Assembly: GCF_049651025.1 (NCBI RefSeq)
Contig: NZ_JBASBH010000032.1
Span: 12,279 to 76,278, forward strand
DNA: 64,000 nucleotides
Direction: 5' to 3'
DNA from: Parvibaculum sp049651025
GTDB lineage: Bacteria > Pseudomonadota > Alphaproteobacteria > Parvibaculales > Parvibaculaceae
A program made the translations under genes and the position numbers. Below the pieces are notes generated by a model. The model worked only from the letters and a program-made list of their open reading frames with translations, made no database searches and was not told the origin of the DNA. This document shows positions 16,087-24,747 of the stretch, piece after piece. Positions within the stretch are counted from its first letter, which is position 1, and each line of letters starts with the position of its first letter.

Positions 16087-17176
16087 GTTTGCGCTCGGGA
16101 TAGAGGGTGAGCAACCCCTCGCGGCTCGCCGCCGCAATGCCGCGCTCGGTGATGAGGCCGGTGACGAGGCGCGCAGGCGTCACGTCGAAGCCGTAATTCG
16201 CAGCCTCGCTGCCGGGCGCCGAAATCTCGACGGTCACGATCTCGCCCTGCGCGGTTCGCCCCGTCATATGCGTGACCTCGCGCGCTGAGCGCTGTTCGAT
16301 TGGAATTTCCGCGACGCCATCATCCAGCGTCCAGTCTATCGTCGTATACGGCAGCGCGACGTAAAACGGCACGTCATTGTCTTCGGCAGCAAGCGCCTTC
16401 AGATAGGTGCCGATCTTGTTTGCAACGTCGCCGCGCGATGTCGTGCGATCCGTGCCGACGATGCAGAGATCGACAAGCCCGTGCTGCATCAAATGACCGC
16501 CCGCATTGTCGGGAATGATCGTATGCGGCACGCCGTGGCGACCCAGCTCGAAGGCGGTGAGCGAGGCGCCCTGATTGCGTGGCCGCGTCTCATCGACCCA
16601 GACGTGAACGGGCAGCCCCGCATCATGCGCCATATAGATCGGCGCGAGCGCCGTGCCCCAATCGACGCAGGCGAGCCAGCCCGCATTGCAATGCGTCAGC
16701 ACATTGACGGTCTTGCCGGGTTTTGATTCCGCATGGCCGCGAATAAGCTTCAGCCCCTGCTCGCCGATCTTGCGGCAGATTTCAACATCGTCGTCGCAGA
16801 TCTTCGCCGCTGCCGCATAAGCGGCCTCGACGCGCGCATTGTGCCCGTGGGGCGAAACGGCGCGAAGCATTTCATCGAGCGCCCATTTGAGATTGATCGC
16901 CGTGGGACGCGTCGCCGCCAGCATTTCATAGGCTTCGTGAAGCGCCGCATCGGATGCATCGTCGCGAAGCGCGAGGCAAATCCCGTAAGCAGCCGTCGCA
17001 CCGATCAGCGGTGCGCCGCGCACAATCATATCCTTGATCGCGCGCGCGGCATCTTCGGCATTGCGCAGACGCAGCGTCTTGAATTCATGCGGCAGCTTCG
17101 TCTGGTCGATCACCTCGATGGACCAACCGTCATCCGCAACCCAGATCGTACGATAGTGAACGCCGTCGATTTTCAT
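16079..17176 (-). CDS. mtnA: S-methyl-5-thioribose-1-phosphate isomerase
   Basis: MtnA isomerises 5-methylthioribose 1-phosphate (or 5-deoxyribose 1-phosphate) to the ribulose form. The 365-residue protein is related to eIF2B subunits. Catalytic residues are recognisable: the Cys in LTHCNAGWLAC and the Asp in CIVGTDRTT; RGAPLIGATAAYG and NKIGTYLKAL are also family landmarks. The start at 17176 has GGAGG about ten bases upstream, so the longer frame to 17230 is not used. It lies between the TerC-like gene and the aldolase in one minus-strand operon that begins with mtnP. Confidence 0.95.
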   Translation of the reverse strand: MKIDGVHYRTIWVADDGWSIEVIDQTKLPHEFKTLRLRNAEDAARAIKDMIVRGAPLIGATAAYGICLALRDDASDAALHEAYEMLAATRPTAINLKWALDEMLRAVSPHGHNARVEAAYAAAAKICDDDVEICRKIGEQGLKLIRGHAESKPGKTVNVLTHCNAGWLACVDWGTALAPIYMAHDAGLPVHVWVDETRPRNQGASLTAFELGRHGVPHTIIPDNAGGHLMQHGLVDLCIVGTDRTTSRGDVANKIGTYLKALAAEDNDVPFYVALPYTTIDWTLDDGVAEIPIEQRSAREVTHMTGRTAQGEIVTVEISAPGSEAANYGFDVTPARLVTGLITERGIAAASREGLLTLYPERKRG

Positions 17177-17198
17177 GGGCCTAACCTCCACGCGATTG

Positions 17199-18749
17199 TC
17201 AGTCGCCGTTGCGGCTCGGACAATCCTCAATTTCCAACTCGGCGATGCGGCGACCTTCCATCTTCGTCACCGTGAAGGCAAGGTCGTCGCGTTCGAGCCT
17301 GTCGCCAAGCTCGGGCAAACGCCCGAGATACCACATCACATACCCCGCAATAGTCGAATAATTATCGCCCTGTGTTGCGAGATCCCGCCCTATCGCGACG
17401 GACAGATGGCGCACATCGGACCAGCCCTCGACGCGCCAATGGCCGTCGCCGATTTTCGTCAGCCAATGCTCGCCGTCTTCGTCATCGGGAAATTCGCCGG
17501 CAATGGCCTCCAGCATATCGGTCGAGGTGACGAGGCCTTGAATGCCGCCATATTCGTCGGTGATGAAAGCAAGCTGAACGCGCGTGAGCCGGAACATGTC
17601 GAGCAGCTTCAGCACGCCGAGCCCTTCATGCACGACGAGCGGCTCGCGGATGCTGCGCGCTTCGTCGATGGCGCCCCGCGTCAGCAGGTCTTCCATCAGA
17701 TCCTTGGCGCGCGCATAGCCGACGAGATCGTCAACACTTGTCCGGCACACCGGATAAAGCCCGTGCGGCGAGTTGCGCAGAATGTCGAGCAGCTTCTCCG
17801 GATCATCGGCAAGCGACACCCAGACAATCTCGCGCCGCGGCGTCATGATCGAACTGACAGGCCGCTCGCCCAGCATCAAAACGCCGCTGACCATGCTGCG
17901 TTCTTCGGCGCCGAAGACGCGCCCCTCCGCTTCCGTCGCGCCGTTGCCGGAGCCCGCTTCGCCATCTTCGACAGAGCCGCCGAGAAGCCGGAAAATGGCT
18001 TCCGCCGTGCGCTGGCGGAACGGCATCGCCGCCACCTGCTTTGCCCTGTTCCTCTGCGTCCACTGGTTGAAGGCTTCGATGAGAATGGAAAAGCCGATGG
18101 CCGCGTAAAGATAGCCCTTGGGAATATGAAAGCCGAAACCATCCGCGATGAGGCTGAAGCCGATCATCATCAGAAAGCCGAGGCAGAGCACGACGACGGT
18201 GGGATGCGCATTGACGAATGTCGTCAGCGGCTTCGATGCAAGCATCATCACGAGAATGGCGATGATGACGGCGGCCATCATCACCGGCAGGCTGTCGACC
18301 ATGCCGACGGCGGTGACGACGCTGTCGATCGAGAACACGGCGTCGAGAATGATGATCTGCGTGACGATGAGCCAGAAGCCCGCATGCACCTTGGCGGTGT
18401 TGCGGCTCTCATGCGGCGGCTCAAGCCGCTCATGCAGTTCCATCGTCGCCTTGGCGAGCAGGAATATACCGCCGCCCAGCATGATGAGATCGCGCCCCGA
18501 TACGGAAAATCCGTAAATGGTGACAAGCGGCGCGGTCAGCGTCACGAGCCATGAAATGCTCGCAAGCAATGCAAGGCGCATGATGAGCGCGAGGCTGAGG
18601 CCTGTGAGACGCGCGTGATCGCGCTGATGCGGCGGCAGCTTGTCCGCAAGGATCGCGATGAATACGAGATTGTCTATGCCGAGAACGATCTCGAGCACGA
18701 CAAGGGTAGCAAGGCCTATCCAGATCGTCGGATCAGCAATCCATTCCAT
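17199..18749 (-). CDS. TerC-family membrane protein with CBS pair and CorC/HlyC domain (YoaE type)
   Basis: A 516-residue inner-membrane protein. The N-terminal half (residues 1-235) has about seven transmembrane segments with the TerC motif LEIVLGIDNLVFIAI and the second acidic repeat ILDAVFSIDSVVTAVGM; TerC relatives export manganese or other divalent metals. The C-terminal half holds two CBS repeats (about 300-420, with PRREIVWVSL and FITDEYGGIQGLVT) and a transporter-associated CorC_HlyC domain to the end. It sits inside the mtnP-apt-mtnA operon, nine bases after apt. Its link to methylthioadenosine salvage is unknown; it may simply share the promoter. Confidence 0.92.
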   Translation of the reverse strand: MEWIADPTIWIGLATLVVLEIVLGIDNLVFIAILADKLPPHQRDHARLTGLSLALIMRLALLASISWLVTLTAPLVTIYGFSVSGRDLIMLGGGIFLLAKATMELHERLEPPHESRNTAKVHAGFWLIVTQIIILDAVFSIDSVVTAVGMVDSLPVMMAAVIIAILVMMLASKPLTTFVNAHPTVVVLCLGFLMMIGFSLIADGFGFHIPKGYLYAAIGFSILIEAFNQWTQRNRAKQVAAMPFRQRTAEAIFRLLGGSVEDGEAGSGNGATEAEGRVFGAEERSMVSGVLMLGERPVSSIMTPRREIVWVSLADDPEKLLDILRNSPHGLYPVCRTSVDDLVGYARAKDLMEDLLTRGAIDEARSIREPLVVHEGLGVLKLLDMFRLTRVQLAFITDEYGGIQGLVTSTDMLEAIAGEFPDDEDGEHWLTKIGDGHWRVEGWSDVRHLSVAIGRDLATQGDNYSTIAGYVMWYLGRLPELGDRLERDDLAFTVTKMEGRRIAELEIEDCPSRNGD

Positions 18750-18758
18750 CGGGGGTTT

Positions 18759-19286
18759 TTAGTGCCCTTCAAATGAGCAGAGAGACAGGACTTCAATGTC
18801 GAGCGCTTCGAGACGCTCGCGCCCGCCAAGATCGGAAAGCTCGATGACAAAACTGGCCGCCAGCACATTGCCGCCCGTGCGCGCGACGAGTTTTACGGCC
18901 GCTTCCGCCGTGCCGCCGGTTGCGATCAGATCGTCGATCAGCAAGACGCGCGCGCCCTCGGCAATGGCGTCGGTGTGAATCTCGACCATGTCGGTGCCAT
19001 ATTCGAGATCATATTCCTCAGCGATCGTCTTCCAGGGCAGCTTGCCCTTCTTGCGCACCGGCACGAAGCCAAGACCGAGCTGATGGGCGACCGCGCCACC
19101 AAGAATGAAGCCGCGCGCTTCAATGCCCGCAACGACATCGAACTTGGCGCCCTGATGCAACTGGACCAGCGCATCGACGGCCGTGCGAAAGCCTTCTGCG
19201 TCGCCAAGCAGCGTGGTGATGTCGCGGAACATGATGCCGGGTTTGGGATAATCCGGGATCGAGCGAATGAATTTCTTCACATCCAT
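18759..19286 (-). CDS. apt: Adenine phosphoribosyltransferase
   Basis: Apt converts adenine and PRPP to AMP. The 175-residue sequence has the Apt start IRSIPDYPKPGIMFRDITTLL (here split at residue 8 onward), GIEARGFILGGAVAHQ, and the PRPP loop VLLIDDLIATGGTAEAA near residue 116. It starts 14 bases after mtnP, whose reaction releases adenine, so the two genes form a functional couple for recycling the base of methylthioadenosine or 5'-deoxyadenosine. Confidence 0.97.
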   Translation of the reverse strand: MDVKKFIRSIPDYPKPGIMFRDITTLLGDAEGFRTAVDALVQLHQGAKFDVVAGIEARGFILGGAVAHQLGLGFVPVRKKGKLPWKTIAEEYDLEYGTDMVEIHTDAIAEGARVLLIDDLIATGGTAEAAVKLVARTGGNVLAASFVIELSDLGGRERLEALDIEVLSLCSFEGH

Positions 19287-19300
19287 AGTCCTGTAAATCC

Positions 19301-20188
19301 TTAGGCCTTCAGCACACGGCCCGCCACCGCGTCGAGCCTCTTGATGAGCGCGGGATCGCGCTTGTCGGGAGCGGTGATGAGCGCATTGTCGAGAGCGGTG
19401 TCGATGCCCTGCGGCGAGGGCGTACGCTTCGGGCCGAAACTCGTCGCCACTGCGCGCAAGACTGTGCGCGACTGAACGGCATTTTCGCCGAGAATTCTGA
19501 CGACCGAGGCAACATCCACGTTGTCGTGATGCGGATGCCAGCAGTCGTAATCCGTCACCATGGCGACCGTCGCATATGGAATTTCCGCCTCGCGGGCGAG
19601 TTTTGCTTCCGGCATGTTGGTCATGCCGATCACGGAGCAGCCCCAGGAGCGATAGAGGTTTGATTCCGCCAGCGTCGAGAATTGCGGGCCTTCCATGACC
19701 ATGTAGGTGCCGCCGCGCGCATGGGGAATGCCATGCGCCTTGCAGGCCGCCTCGATATGGTCGCCAAGCCGCGAGCAGACGGGCTCGGCCATCGACACGT
19801 GAGCAACGAGGCCGGGGCCGAAGAAGCTCTTTTCGCGGGCGAATGAGCGATCGATGAACTGATCGACGATGACGAAAGTGCCCGGCGGCAATTCTTCCTT
19901 CAGCGAACCGACAGCCGAGACGGAGATGATGTCCGTCACGCCCGCGCGCTTCATCGCGTCGATATTGGCGCGATAATTGATGCTGGAAGGCGAATGCACG
20001 TGGCCCCGTCCGTGGCGCGGCAGGAAAACCATCTCCACATCGCCGCTATCGGTGGGCAGCACGCCAAAGTGCAGCGCATCGGACGGCTCGCCCCAGGGGC
20101 TCGCCACATGCTCCCAGCGCTCATTCTTGAGCCCCGGAAACTCGTAAACGCCGCTGCCTCCGATAACGCCCAGAACCGTCTTCGTCAT
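19301..20188 (-). CDS. mtnP: S-methyl-5'-thioadenosine phosphorylase
   Basis: MtnP splits methylthioadenosine with phosphate into adenine and methylthioribose 1-phosphate. The 295-residue protein shows the phosphate loop GGSGVYEFPG, FLPRHGRGHVHSPSSINYRAN (split motif near 53-73), MEGPQFSTLAES and GMTNMPEAKLAREAEI. The purine pocket VTDYDCWH keeps the Asp that recognises the 6-amino group, favouring MTA phosphorylase over guanosine/inosine phosphorylase. GAGG lies upstream of the ATG. First gene of the operon mtnP-apt-terC-mtnA-aldolase. Confidence 0.96.
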   Translation of the reverse strand: MTKTVLGVIGGSGVYEFPGLKNERWEHVASPWGEPSDALHFGVLPTDSGDVEMVFLPRHGRGHVHSPSSINYRANIDAMKRAGVTDIISVSAVGSLKEELPPGTFVIVDQFIDRSFAREKSFFGPGLVAHVSMAEPVCSRLGDHIEAACKAHGIPHARGGTYMVMEGPQFSTLAESNLYRSWGCSVIGMTNMPEAKLAREAEIPYATVAMVTDYDCWHPHHDNVDVASVVRILGENAVQSRTVLRAVATSFGPKRTPSPQGIDTALDNALITAPDKRDPALIKRLDAVAGRVLKA

Positions 20189-20286
20189 ACCGACCTCTTA
20201 CCGCCTCCGCGCCGCGCAGGCGGCAAACGTAATAAATGCCCGCTCGCGCGGGCCGCGAAACATAACAAACTAATGCGTCGCGGACA

Positions 20287-20315
20287 TGAAAAAGGGCCCC
20301 ACACGAGGCCCTTTT
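20287..20315 (-). terminator. Intrinsic terminator of the cytochrome bc1 operon
   Basis: AAAAGGGCC (20290-20298) pairs with GGCCCTTTT (20307-20315) over an 8-base loop. On the minus strand the stem ends in CCCTTTTT, 27 bases beyond the cytochrome c1 stop codon. Confidence 0.85.
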
Positions 20316-20341
20316 CCTAAATCCGATTGTCTGCGGCCCGT

Positions 20342-21145
20342 TTAGTGCTGGTCGGACCAGACTTTGCGCGTCGCAAAGAAGAGAATTCCTGCGAGCACCA
20401 GAAGGTAGATCATGACCTGGAAGCCCATGCGATGGCGCTGTTCGAGCTTGGGCTCTGCAGTCCACATCATGAACGCCGAAACGTCCTTCGACATCTGATC
20501 GACCGTATTGGGCGTGCCGTCGCCGTAATCGACCTGGCCTTCCGCAAGCGGCGGCGGCATGGCGATCACGCCGCTACCCGCAGCAAAATACGGGTTGTAA
20601 TGACCGCCTGCCGGCATGGCTACGTCCGCCGGTGCATCCTTGTAGCCCGTCAGCAGGGCATGGATGTAATCGGGGCCGCCGTTACGCGCCTTGGCGAGCA
20701 ACGACAGGTCCGGCGGCGCAGCGCCGAGCGAGGCGGCTGCCGCTTCCGGATTCGGATAGGGAGCCGGCATCTTGTCCTTGCCTTCGCCGGGACGCTCGAA
20801 CATGTCGCCGGACTGATCGGGGCCGTCCTGCACCTTGATTTCGGCGGCAAGCGCCTTCACTTCCGGGCCGCTGAACTCCGGCCCACCGGGCTCGCCCAGA
20901 TTGCGGAAGTGGATGAGGTCCATCGAATGGCAGCTTGCGCAGACTTCCTTGTAGACCTTGTAACCGCGACGAAGCTGGCTGCGGTCAAAGGTGCCGAAGG
21001 GGCCGTTGAACGACCAGTCCACATGTTCCATTTCCGGACCGCTCTCCGCTGCCTGAACGGAGGCAGTGGAGACGAAGGCCGCGGCCATGGCGACCGTCGC
21101 AAAGGCGGCCACGGTGGAAAGCTTCTGGATCATCTTCATTTTCAT
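20342..21145 (-). CDS. petC: Cytochrome c1 of the bc1 complex
   Basis: Cytochrome c1 passes electrons from the Rieske protein to soluble or membrane cytochromes c. The 267-residue precursor has a signal peptide (residues 1-32, cleaved near VQA-AES), the haem-binding motif CASCH at about 69-73 with HSMDLI, the second-half motifs PPDLSLLAKARNGGPDYI and YNPYFAAG, an AMPPPL stretch providing the axial Met, and one C-terminal transmembrane helix (MIYLLVLAGILFFATRKVW) as membrane anchor. Last gene of petABC; followed by a terminator. Confidence 0.97.
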   Translation of the reverse strand: MKMKMIQKLSTVAAFATVAMAAAFVSTASVQAAESGPEMEHVDWSFNGPFGTFDRSQLRRGYKVYKEVCASCHSMDLIHFRNLGEPGGPEFSGPEVKALAAEIKVQDGPDQSGDMFERPGEGKDKMPAPYPNPEAAAASLGAAPPDLSLLAKARNGGPDYIHALLTGYKDAPADVAMPAGGHYNPYFAAGSGVIAMPPPLAEGQVDYGDGTPNTVDQMSKDVSAFMMWTAEPKLEQRHRMGFQVMIYLLVLAGILFFATRKVWSDQH

Positions 21146-21162
21146 ATCCGTCTCTCCCCCAC

Positions 21163-22434
21163 TCAGCTCTTCGCCGCGGCGGTATGACCGCCGAGCACCG
21201 AAGCCGAAATGCTTTCCGGCAAGGGCTTGGGTTTTTCGATCAGGCCCAACAGCGGGAACAGAACGAGGAAGTGGAAGAAATAGTAGAACGAGAGAATGCG
21301 CGACAGATGCGTGATGGTGAAGGAGATGTCGCCGACCTGGGCAACAACATTGTCAGGCAACTGACCGCCGCACCAGCCGAGCACCAGACACACAACGATG
21401 TGGATCCAGAAGAACTGCTTGTAGAGCGGGCGGAAACGCGCCGAACGAACCTTCGACGTATCGAGCCAAGGCAGGATGAACAGCACCGCGATGGCGCCGA
21501 ACATCAGAATAACGCCACCGATCTTGGACGGCACGGCACGCAGGATCGCGTAGAACGGCAGCAGGTACCATTCCGGCACGATGTGCAGCGGCGTCTTCAG
21601 CGGATCGGCCACAACGTAGTTCTCGACGTCGCCCAGCGAGTTGGGCGCGTAGAACACGAAATAGGCGAACATGATCATGAACAGAACGAGGCCGAACGCG
21701 TCCTTACTGGTGTAGTAAGGATGGAACGGAACCATGTCCTGCTTGCCCTTGGCATTGATGCCAGCGGGGTTGCCGTTGCCGGGCACGTGCAGCGCCCAGA
21801 TGTGCAGGATGACGACGCCCGCGATCAGGAACGGGAAGAGATAGTGCAGCGAGAAGAAGCGGTTGATGGTCGGATCGCCGATCGCAAAACCGCCCCAGAG
21901 CCACGTCGCAATCGACTGGCCGACAAAGGGGATTGCACCGAAGAGGTTGGTGATGACCGTCGCGCCCCAGAAGCTCATCTGGCCCCAGGGAAGCACGTAA
22001 CCGAAGAACGCCGTCGCCATCATCAGGAGATAGATGAGGCAGCCGAGGATCCACAGCACTTCGCGCGGCGCCTTGTAGGAACCGTAGTAAAGGCCGCGGA
22101 ACATGTGGATATAGACGGCGATGAAGAACATCGAGGCGCCGTTTGCGTGAATGTAACGCAGGACCCAGCCGTAGTTCACGTCGCGCATGATGTGCTCGAC
22201 GCTGGCAAAGGCGAGCGCCGTCGTCGGGACGTAATGCATCGCCAGCACGACGCCGGTGATGATCTGCACGACGAGGCAGAAGCTCAGGACGCCGCCGAAG
22301 GTCCACCAATAGTTGAGGTTCTTCGGCGTCGGATAATCGACGAAGCTGTCATTGACGAGGCGAAGGATCGGTAGGCGCTCGTCGAGCCAGCGGCTTGCGC
22401 CGTTGGCGGGTGTATAGGTGCTCTCACCACTCAT
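21163..22434 (-). CDS. petB: Cytochrome b of the bc1 complex
   Basis: The 423-residue membrane subunit holds haems bL and bH and both quinone sites. The sequence shows NLNYWWTFGG, ITGVVLAMHYVP, the haem-ligand helices around GWVLRYIHANGASMFF and IWALHVPGNGNP, and the quinol-site PEWY motif in VPEWYLLPFYAILR (about residue 288). Eight transmembrane segments are expected and consistent with the hydrophobic pattern. It lies 11 bases after petA and 17 bases before petC on the same strand. Full-length (not split b6/IV type). Confidence 0.98.
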   Translation of the reverse strand: MSGESTYTPANGASRWLDERLPILRLVNDSFVDYPTPKNLNYWWTFGGVLSFCLVVQIITGVVLAMHYVPTTALAFASVEHIMRDVNYGWVLRYIHANGASMFFIAVYIHMFRGLYYGSYKAPREVLWILGCLIYLLMMATAFFGYVLPWGQMSFWGATVITNLFGAIPFVGQSIATWLWGGFAIGDPTINRFFSLHYLFPFLIAGVVILHIWALHVPGNGNPAGINAKGKQDMVPFHPYYTSKDAFGLVLFMIMFAYFVFYAPNSLGDVENYVVADPLKTPLHIVPEWYLLPFYAILRAVPSKIGGVILMFGAIAVLFILPWLDTSKVRSARFRPLYKQFFWIHIVVCLVLGWCGGQLPDNVVAQVGDISFTITHLSRILSFYYFFHFLVLFPLLGLIEKPKPLPESISASVLGGHTAAAKS

Positions 22435-22445
22435 GGATTGCCCTC

Positions 22446-22985
22446 TCAGCCGATCTGGATCTTGGTAGCGGAAACGAACTTGTAGGGCGGCACCTCAAGA
22501 TTGAGCGGCGCCGGGCCCTTCCGGATGCGGCCGGACGTATCGTAGACCGAACCATGGCAGGGGCAGAAATAGCCGTCATACTCGCCCTTGTAGGCGAGCG
22601 GCACGCAACCTAGATGCGTGCAGATGCCGATCAGGATGAGCCACTCTTTTTCAAGCTTGCCGTCGGGGCCAGCCTTGAGTCGTGCGTCGTCGGTCTGCGG
22701 ATCCTTGAGATCTGCAAGATTGACGTCTTCTGCCGCCTTGATTTCCGCTTCCGAGCGATGGCGGACGAAGACGGGCTTGCCGCGCCACTTCACGGTGATT
22801 TCCTGGCCGACGGGAACGGCCCCGATATCGAGTTCGATCGAGGCAAGAGCCAGAACGGAAGCGTCCGGGTTCATCTGGTCGATCAGCGGCCAGACAGCGG
22901 CAGCGGCGCCAACGGCCGCAAACGCTCCAGTTGCTACATAAAGGAAATCGCGCCGTGTCGGCTCGACCGCGTGGATTTCTGCCAC
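22446..22985 (-). CDS. petA: Ubiquinol-cytochrome c reductase Rieske iron-sulfur subunit
   Basis: The 179-residue Rieske protein carries the 2Fe-2S ligands in CTHLGC and CPCHGS. The N-terminus EPTRRDFLYVATGAFAAVG is a twin-arginine signal that remains as the single membrane anchor. No ATG lies close upstream in frame; GTG at 22985 is chosen because GAGGAG sits nine bases before it and it gives the family start AEIHAVEPTRRDF. First gene of the bc1 operon, divergent from trmL. Confidence 0.96.
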   Translation of the reverse strand: MAEIHAVEPTRRDFLYVATGAFAAVGAAAAVWPLIDQMNPDASVLALASIELDIGAVPVGQEITVKWRGKPVFVRHRSEAEIKAAEDVNLADLKDPQTDDARLKAGPDGKLEKEWLILIGICTHLGCVPLAYKGEYDGYFCPCHGSVYDTSGRIRKGPAPLNLEVPPYKFVSATKIQIG

Positions 22986-23282
22986 GGTTGGGCTCTCCTC
23001 GTATGAATTAGGCCGACCGCCGCCCGCCTTCCTTGGCGGAGCCCCCGAGGTCGCTCTCAATGGGCATCAAGACGACGTGGCGCAAACCTGTTAGACCGGA
23101 CGAAAGCTACGCATGGCGCGGAGACGAATCCCCCGCTTTCGCCCCATGTGCGAGGTTTTGTGGCATCCAATCAACTGCTTGTCTAGGGGATCGTTGGTTG
23201 TGGCAGGATGACGCATCGCCGCACAACCGAATGGCGGCTTCCCTTGGCTTTTCGCGAGTCGTTCGCGATGGGAAGGAGACCG
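22986..23282. other. Divergent petA/trmL intergenic region
   Basis: The 297 bases between the two starts must hold the promoter of the bc1 operon and probably that of trmL-hemF. I could not identify a convincing -35/-10 pair, a known operator or an RNA gene. The GAGGAG before petA and AAGGAG before trmL are the only clear signals. Short open frames here have no gene-like properties. Confidence 0.5.
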
Positions 23283-23783
23283 ATGCGCCTTGCGCTCTAC
23301 GAACCCGACATCCCGCAGAACACAGGCACATTGATCCGCCTGGGTGCATGCCTCGGCGTGCCTGTGGATATCATAGAACCTGCCGGTTTCCCTTGGGGCG
23401 ACCGCGCGTTGAAGCGCGCGGGGCTCGACTATTGGGAACTTGCCGAGCTGACCCGTCACGCCTCCTGGGACGACTATGTCCGTTCATACGGTGCGACCGG
23501 TTGCCCTGCGGCGCGCCGCCTCGTTCTCCTGACGACCAAAACCGCCGAACCTTATACGAGCTTCGCTTTCCAGCCCGGCGACACGCTTCTCGTCGGGCGG
23601 GAGACGGCAGGGGTGCCAGAGCAGGTCCATGCGGCGGTTGACGCACGCGTCACCATTCCGATGCAGCCCCCTGCCCGGTCCCTCAACGTGGCGATTGCCG
23701 CCGCGATGGTGTTGGGCGAAGCACTGAGGCAGACAGAGGGCTTCGGGCCGCGTAAAAGCGCCCCGGCTCAAGCGGGAGACTGA
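23283..23783 (+). CDS. trmL: tRNA (cytidine/uridine-34 2'-O)-methyltransferase
   Basis: TrmL methylates the ribose of the wobble base in tRNA-Leu isoacceptors. The 166-residue SPOUT protein begins RLALYEPDIPQNTGTLIRLGACLG, has the TTKTAEPYTSF region, and the trefoil-knot SAM loop GRETAGVPEQVH followed by IPMQPPARSLNVAIAAAMV. AAGGAG precedes the ATG at 23283; the longer open frame upstream has no similarity. It ends three bases before hemF, so the two genes are cotranscribed. Confidence 0.95.
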   Translation: MRLALYEPDIPQNTGTLIRLGACLGVPVDIIEPAGFPWGDRALKRAGLDYWELAELTRHASWDDYVRSYGATGCPAARRLVLLTTKTAEPYTSFAFQPGDTLLVGRETAGVPEQVHAAVDARVTIPMQPPARSLNVAIAAAMVLGEALRQTEGFGPRKSAPAQAGD

Positions 23784-23786
23784 AGG

Positions 23787-24686
23787 ATGACGGCAATGGC
23801 GACGGCGACTGTAAACCTCACCGAGACACGTAAAGCGCGCGCGGCGGCCTGGTTCCGCGAACTTCGCGACCGTATCTGCGCCGAATTCGAGAAAATCGAG
23901 GATGAACTCGCCGGCACCCTCTCCGACCGTGCACCGGGCCGCTTCGAACGCAAGCTCTGGACACGCGGCGACGGCACCTCGGACCAGGGCGGCGGCGAAA
24001 TGTCGATCATGCATGGCCGTGTCTTCGAAAAAGTCGGCGTCCATATCTCGACCGTTCACGGCGAGTTTTCCGAAGACTTCCGCAAGCAGATGCAGGGCGC
24101 GGAAGAAGACCCCCGCTTCTGGGCTTCCGGCATCTCGCTGATCGCCCATATGCAGAACCCGCGCGTGCCTGCCGTTCACATGAACACACGCCATGTCATG
24201 ACGACGAAAGCCTGGTTCGGCGGCGGCGGCGACCTGACGCCCGTGCTCGACGTGCAGCGTCGCGACGACCATCCCGACACGCTCGACTTTCACGCTTCGA
24301 TGAAGCGCGCCTGCGACGCCCATGACGCCGACTACTATCCGCGTTTCAAGAAATGGTGCGACGAGTATTTCTACCTGCCGCATCGCAAGGAACCGCGCGG
24401 CACGGGCGGCATTTTTTACGACCACCACGACAGCGGCGACTGGGAGAAGGATTTCGCCTTCACGCAGGATGTCGGCCTCGCCTTCCTCGACATCTACCCC
24501 CAACTCGTCCGCCGCCACATGAACGAAAGCTGGACGGCGCAAGAGCGCGACGAACAACTGATCCGCCGTGGGCGTTATGTCGAGTTCAACCTGCTCTACG
24601 ACCGCGGCACGACCTTCGGTCTGAAGACAGGCGGCAACGTGGATTCGATCCTCTCGTCCATGCCGCCCGAGGTGAAGTGGCCATAA
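23787..24686 (+). CDS. hemF: Oxygen-dependent coproporphyrinogen III oxidase
   Basis: HemF oxidatively decarboxylates coproporphyrinogen III to protoporphyrinogen IX in haem synthesis. The 299-residue protein shows GGGEMSIMHGRVFEKVGVH, FWASGISLIAHMQNP, VPAVHMNTRH, WFGGGGDLTP and GTGGIFYDHHDSGDW, then GRYVEFNLLYDRGTTFGLKTGG near the C-terminus (quoted here only as the start and end of that block). The conserved His and Asp residues are intact. The gene directly follows trmL, an arrangement common in Rhizobia and relatives, and its haem supplies the bc1 complex encoded next door. Confidence 0.97.
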   Translation: MTAMATATVNLTETRKARAAAWFRELRDRICAEFEKIEDELAGTLSDRAPGRFERKLWTRGDGTSDQGGGEMSIMHGRVFEKVGVHISTVHGEFSEDFRKQMQGAEEDPRFWASGISLIAHMQNPRVPAVHMNTRHVMTTKAWFGGGGDLTPVLDVQRRDDHPDTLDFHASMKRACDAHDADYYPRFKKWCDEYFYLPHRKEPRGTGGIFYDHHDSGDWEKDFAFTQDVGLAFLDIYPQLVRRHMNESWTAQERDEQLIRRGRYVEFNLLYDRGTTFGLKTGGNVDSILSSMPPEVKWP

Positions 24687-24747
24687 ACGGACTCGCCACA
24701 AACGGACTCGATTGCCGGATTTTTCCGTCGGGCCTAAACTTCCCTGC

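Noticed and set aside
17175..18554. A 459-codon open frame antisense to the TerC-like gene
   Set aside because: His/Glu/Asp-rich shadow of hydrophobic codons; no start signal and no family resemblance.
24683..24711. Short direct repeat AAACGGACTCG after hemF
   Set aside because: Two 11-base copies a few bases apart; probably a small local duplication with no flanking mobile-element features.
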